NCBI GenBank assembly: GCA_017453865.1
Contig: JAFTEC010000144.1
Span: 1 to 35,754 of the forward strand
DNA length: 35,754 nucleotides
Source of the DNA: Lachnospiraceae bacterium
Lineage (GTDB): Bacteria > Bacillota > Clostridia > Lachnospirales > Lachnospiraceae
Reading direction: 5' to 3'
In this document: one piece after another, positions 33,468 through 35,754 of the stretch
Layout of the letters: the number at the start of each line of letters is the position of its first letter
Numbering within the stretch: the first letter of the stretch is position 1
Notes under the pieces: model-generated
Told to the model about the DNA's origin: nothing
The model's input: only the letters and a program-made list of their open reading frames with translations
Database searches by the model: none
Translations under genes and position numbers: made by a program

Positions 33468-33845
33468 TCACCTCTTCGTGATCTTGCAGACTACGTAGTT
33501 CATTTCATCCCGGAAGAAATTTACAACCTCCTCCATAGCGGATTTCACATCCGAAAGCTCTCCCGTGATTATCAGGGTGCCGGTCTTACGGTCCGCCTCT
33601 CCGAGATCGATATTCCCGCTCTTTACCGCAATATCCGAAGCAATGACCGCCGACTCCGGCGGGGTAAGGTTCATGATCCCTATGGCTGAGCTTTTGTAGT
33701 CCTCATGGGGACTCAGACCCAGCTTCTGATAAATGACGGGGGATGGACCTCCCAGTATATGGGCGAAGGTTATCTCTCTTCCCGCAACGGTCTCCTGTAC
33801 TATCCTCATTCTCTCTGTTTCACTGCTGTTATTTTTTAATTCCAT
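33468..33845 (-). CDS. EutS/PduU-type bacterial microcompartment shell protein (orphan)
   Basis: The 125-aa BMC-domain protein resembles the circularly permuted EutS/PduU subfamily: RIVQETVAGREITFAHILGG at the front, KSSAIGIMNLTPPESAVIASDIAVKSG in the middle, LGEADRKTGTLIITGELSDV and the closing NYVVCKITKR. Such proteins form hexamers with a plugged pore in shells for ethanolamine or propanediol breakdown. EutS proteins usually start near the position of Met13 here, so the first 12 residues may be an extension or the true start may be the internal ATG. No enzymes, regulator or other shell protein lie within the window. The promoter at 33944 serves it. Confidence 0.9.
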   Translation of the reverse strand: MELKNNSSETERMRIVQETVAGREITFAHILGGPSPVIYQKLGLSPHEDYKSSAIGIMNLTPPESAVIASDIAVKSGNIDLGEADRKTGTLIITGELSDVKSAMEEVVNFFRDEMNYVVCKITKR

Positions 33846-33943
33846 AATCCTTTGCTTTTCGTTCCTTTCTGTTTACGGATCCTGCCGGTAAAGATCAAGG
33901 CACATCAACATAAAAAAAGACATCGCCTGCAGGCAGTTATGAC

Positions 33944-33952
33944 ATTATATCA
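33944..33952 (-). promoter_or_regulatory. Extended -10 promoter of the EutS/PduU-like gene
   Basis: Reading the minus strand, TGATATAAT runs 33952-33944. The leader to the start codon is about 90 nt. It contains the palindrome GCCTGCAGGC (33925-33934) followed by seven T residues on that strand. The short loop makes a real attenuator doubtful. No riboswitch is recognised. Confidence 0.6.
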
Positions 33953-34097
33953 TGACAAAACGGAAAACCGATGCAGGTCTTTAAAATTTTTTCCAAATTG
34001 TTTAAGATAGTGTTACGGTTCACCCTTAAAAAATTGTCAGGGCTTCGGGCTCTGTGCTTAGATCAGCCTGTTATTCACGGGATCGGGGAAAAGTGAT

Positions 34098-34901
34098 ATG
34101 TATAAGACTGTTGAGATCGATGATATTTTCGGGATATCAAGCCTCCTTACGGAGCAGAGATTCAGGCCGGACCTTAATAGGTACAGGTCACTGAAGATAT
34201 ACAGGGGAATGCCGGATTCCAGCTTTAAGATAGTCACCTCCTTAAGGAGAAACTGCAAGGATAAGAGGCGGCAGCTGGAGCCCGCTATTTTATCCAATTT
34301 CACAAAATACGCGGCTCTGGAGGATCCCTCCATTGAACAGAGCGTATGGAGGCAGATGATCCTCGGGCAGCACCACGGACTTCCCACGAGGCTCCTTGAC
34401 TGGTCTTTTTCGCCGCTTACGAGCCTCCATTTTGCGATGAGCGAAAAAGACCTTGAGAAAATGGATAAGCATGACTCGGTGGTATGGAGTATCGATGTGG
34501 ATGAGCTCCATGAGATGCTTCCCGAAAAGTACCAGAACATCATGCGTAAGGAGCAGACCACTGTCTTTTCCCTGAAAATGCTGCAGGAGGCCTGTGAGGG
34601 ACCGCTGGAATATGATGAGGACATGCAGGGAAGAGCCATGCTCATAGTAGAGCCGCCTTCCATCGAGCAGCGCATCATTAACCAGTACTCCTTCTTTTCG
34701 ATAGTTCCCTATGAGATGGACGACGTGGAGGCCTTCCTTAAGGAGTACACGGATAAAACCATCCGTTATGTAATAAAGAAGGAGATACGCTGGCAGGTGC
34801 GTGACCTTCTGGACCAGCTGAATATCAGTGAAAGAATAGTGTATCCCGGGCTTGACGGCCTTTCGGAGTGGCTTGCCCGCCATTACTATGTGAAGGACTG
34901 A
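34098..34901 (+). CDS. FRG-domain protein
   Basis: The 267-aa soluble protein has the FRG domain. A YRG triplet at residues 35-37 (family F/Y-R-G) lies in LKIYRGMPDSSF. The signature GQHHGLPTRLLDWSFSPLTSLHFA spans about 90-113, ending in the small-residue and aromatic stretch typical of the family. FRG proteins have no settled biochemical function. Their conserved His/Arg/Asp pattern is thought to form an active or ligand site, and they recur in phage-defence and accessory loci. GGGGAAAAG precedes ATG 34098. A weak promoter TTGTCA-18-TTAGAT may lie at 34034-34063. The sce7726-like nuclease gene starts 3 bp after the stop. Confidence 0.9.
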   Translation: MYKTVEIDDIFGISSLLTEQRFRPDLNRYRSLKIYRGMPDSSFKIVTSLRRNCKDKRRQLEPAILSNFTKYAALEDPSIEQSVWRQMILGQHHGLPTRLLDWSFSPLTSLHFAMSEKDLEKMDKHDSVVWSIDVDELHEMLPEKYQNIMRKEQTTVFSLKMLQEACEGPLEYDEDMQGRAMLIVEPPSIEQRIINQYSFFSIVPYEMDDVEAFLKEYTDKTIRYVIKKEIRWQVRDLLDQLNISERIVYPGLDGLSEWLARHYYVKD

Positions 34902-34904
34902 CGG

Positions 34905-35546
34905 ATGCTGTACGATAAGGATATCAGAGAGCCGCTTTTTGATTTTCTCGAGGAAAAATACGGAAGGATAAGGATACTTGAAGAAAAGATGACCGGTACT
35001 GCCCGGGCGGACGTCCTTATGATAATGCCCGACAGCCTCTGCGGAATAGAGATAAAAAGCGATGCCGACAGCTATGCAAGGCTCAAAAGGCAGGTAAAAA
35101 ACTACGATATCTACTATGATTTCAATATGGTTGCCGTGGGTTCGAGACATGCTTCCCATATCGAGGAGCATGTGCCGGATCACTGGGGCATAATCACGAT
35201 AGATGAAACCGAAGAGGGAGCGGATTTCTATATCCTGAGATCATTTAAGAAAAATCCCAATGTGTCTGTGGAAAATAAGATAAACATACTATGGAGGCCG
35301 GAGCTTGCCCATATCCAGGAGCTTAACGGCCTGCCCGTATATAAGCAGAAGAGTAAAGCTTTTGTCCGGGAAAAGATACTTTTATCCGTGGATAAGGAGC
35401 TCTTAAATAAGCAGATTTCGGATGAGCTTTTTGAAAGGGATTATAATACCATCGCAGAGCGTATAAACGCATACAGGAAGGGTATAAGCCAAAAGCCAAG
35501 ACGGAAAAGGAGGAAGACAAAGTATAAAAAATCATCGGGAATTTGA
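34905..35546 (+). CDS. sce7726-like PD-(D/E)XK nuclease-fold protein
   Basis: The 213-aa protein has a nuclease core: R34-x-D36 in GTARADVLMIM, then E49-x-K51 in GIEIKSDADS. This reproduces the D...ExK triad of the PD-(D/E)XK superfamily. RLKRQVKNYDIYYD, VAVGSRHASHIEEHVP and HWGII follow, matching the sce7726-type pattern (GYEIKSD-D, RL-Q, Y, H, P-WWGI). Residues 125-195 are helical and the tail is strongly basic (PRRKRRKTKYKK), suited to nucleic-acid binding. It is separated by 3 bp from the FRG gene, with AAGGA in the overlap region, so the two form one unit. Nuclease activity is inferred from the motif. Confidence 0.85.
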   Translation: MLYDKDIREPLFDFLEEKYGRIRILEEKMTGTARADVLMIMPDSLCGIEIKSDADSYARLKRQVKNYDIYYDFNMVAVGSRHASHIEEHVPDHWGIITIDETEEGADFYILRSFKKNPNVSVENKINILWRPELAHIQELNGLPVYKQKSKAFVREKILLSVDKELLNKQISDELFERDYNTIAERINAYRKGISQKPRRKRRKTKYKKSSGI

Positions 35547-35605
35547 GGATTGTATACAGCCTTTACTGATTGTCTGTCAATAAATACAGAATTTCAAAGT
35601 TATGT

Positions 35606-35630
35606 TGACAAAAAACTGTATATTTTGTCA
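35606..35630. promoter_or_regulatory. Operator-like inverted repeat
   Basis: TGACAAAA (35606-35613) and TTTTGTCA (35623-35630) are perfect 8-bp complements with a 9-bp spacer. They lie directly upstream of the extended -10 element at 35637, so the repeat overlaps the -35 position. This is a classic site for a dimeric repressor or activator. No regulator gene is visible nearby. Confidence 0.5.
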
Positions 35631-35636
35631 GAGTCA

Positions 35637-35645
35637 TGATATAAT
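35637..35645 (+). promoter_or_regulatory. Extended -10 promoter reading into the terminal inverted repeat
   Basis: TGATATAAT at 35637-35645 is a perfect extended -10. Transcription would begin near 35652, the first bases of the following inverted repeat. No proper -35 is present at 17 bp; TTGACA at 35605 is 29 bp away. Confidence 0.6.
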
Positions 35646-35650
35646 AACCA

Positions 35651-35729
35651 AGTGTAGTACCACATTCAGAGCAGAAATATGAGCAGAACAAGCATAATAC
35701 CTGATCTGCTCTGAATGTGGTACTACACT
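35651..35729 (+). repeat. Perfect 25-bp inverted repeat with 29-nt loop (hairpin transcript or element end)
   Basis: The left arm 35651-35675 begins AGTGTAGTACCACATTC. The right arm 35705-35729 ends GAATGTGGTACTACACT. All 25 positions are complementary. The loop contains GAGCAGAACAAGC. Transcribed from the promoter at 35637, it would place a 25-bp double-stranded stem at the 5' end of the RNA. There is no T-run after the right arm, so it is not a simple terminator. The window ends 25 bp later, so what follows is unknown. Confidence 0.85.
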
Positions 35730-35754
35730 ATTGTACCAGATCGCGCCGGGTATC

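Noticed and set aside
33846-33943. Riboswitch or antiterminator leader for the shell-protein gene
   Set aside because: Only a short palindrome with a tiny loop and a T-run were seen. No cobalamin element or paired ANTAR-type hairpins could be recognised.
34290-35183. 297-aa open frame on the minus strand
   Set aside because: It is antisense to the FRG and nuclease genes, which carry recognisable family motifs and ribosome binding sites. The antisense product has no recognisable domain.
35651-35729. Retron-type RNA or transposon end
   Set aside because: No reverse transcriptase or transposase gene and no target-site duplication are visible in the window. The sequence after 35754 would be needed, so only the hairpin itself is reported.

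Overview
This window reads as chromosomal DNA from an anaerobic Gram-positive Clostridia, most likely a motile member of the Lachnospiraceae. The evidence is the strong AGGAG-type ribosome binding sites, the gap-pgk-tpiA order, the extended -10 promoters (TGnTATAAT), a flavodiiron protein, VanW and BMP-family proteins, and the many c-di-GMP and chemotaxis proteins. The genus is not resolvable by eye. There is no integrase, transposase or phage structural gene, so nothing marks the window as a mobile island.

Layout. (1) 1-3061: the glycolytic genes gap (C-terminal end only), pgk and tpiA. A strong terminator-like hairpin lies between gap and pgk. A 671-bp non-coding block between pgk and tpiA is built of two very large inverted-copy palindromes, a half copy and a tandem array. 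(2) 3109-14268: a signalling block with a Cache chemotaxis receptor, a membrane GGDEF-GGDEF-EAL protein, a minus-strand pair (ComEC-type metallo-beta-lactamase lipoprotein and leucine-rich-repeat protein), then two membrane-anchored BMP-family binding proteins translationally coupled to a hybrid histidine kinase with receiver and Hpt modules. (3) 14303-15962: tRNA-Thr(CGT) and tRNA-Gly(CCC), both on the minus strand, on either side of a flavodiiron protein gene. (4) 16246-18721: a zinc-ribbon membrane protein, a tiny membrane protein, cytidine deaminase, a 76-aa protein ending in a FliM-like CheY-binding peptide, and a PH-like membrane protein. (5) 18718-19953: a minus-strand glycosyltransferase that looks leaderless. 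(6) 20152-28395: a housekeeping run with a type IIA topoisomerase pair (parE/parC type), rsmD, coaD, a coiled-coil protein, pepD and a HAD phosphatase. Most of these genes overlap or nearly abut. (7) 28494-33397: a VanW lipoprotein and a soluble PAS-GGDEF-EAL-PAS-PAS-GGDEF protein. (8) 33468-35754: an orphan EutS/PduU-type microcompartment shell protein on the minus strand; a two-gene FRG-domain plus sce7726-type PD-(D/E)XK module; and, downstream, an operator-like repeat, a promoter and a perfect 25-bp inverted repeat at the window edge.

How it fits together. Much of the window is about sensing and second messengers: one chemoreceptor, one protein with an apparently active GGDEF and EAL, one that looks phosphodiesterase-only, a ligand-sensing phosphorelay without a local output regulator, and a possible CheY-binding small protein. 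The strongest candidates for something undescribed are the FRG plus sce7726-like gene pair with the downstream hairpin transcript, the stand-alone FliM-like peptide protein, the BMP-BMP-kinase operon and the pgk-tpiA palindrome block.
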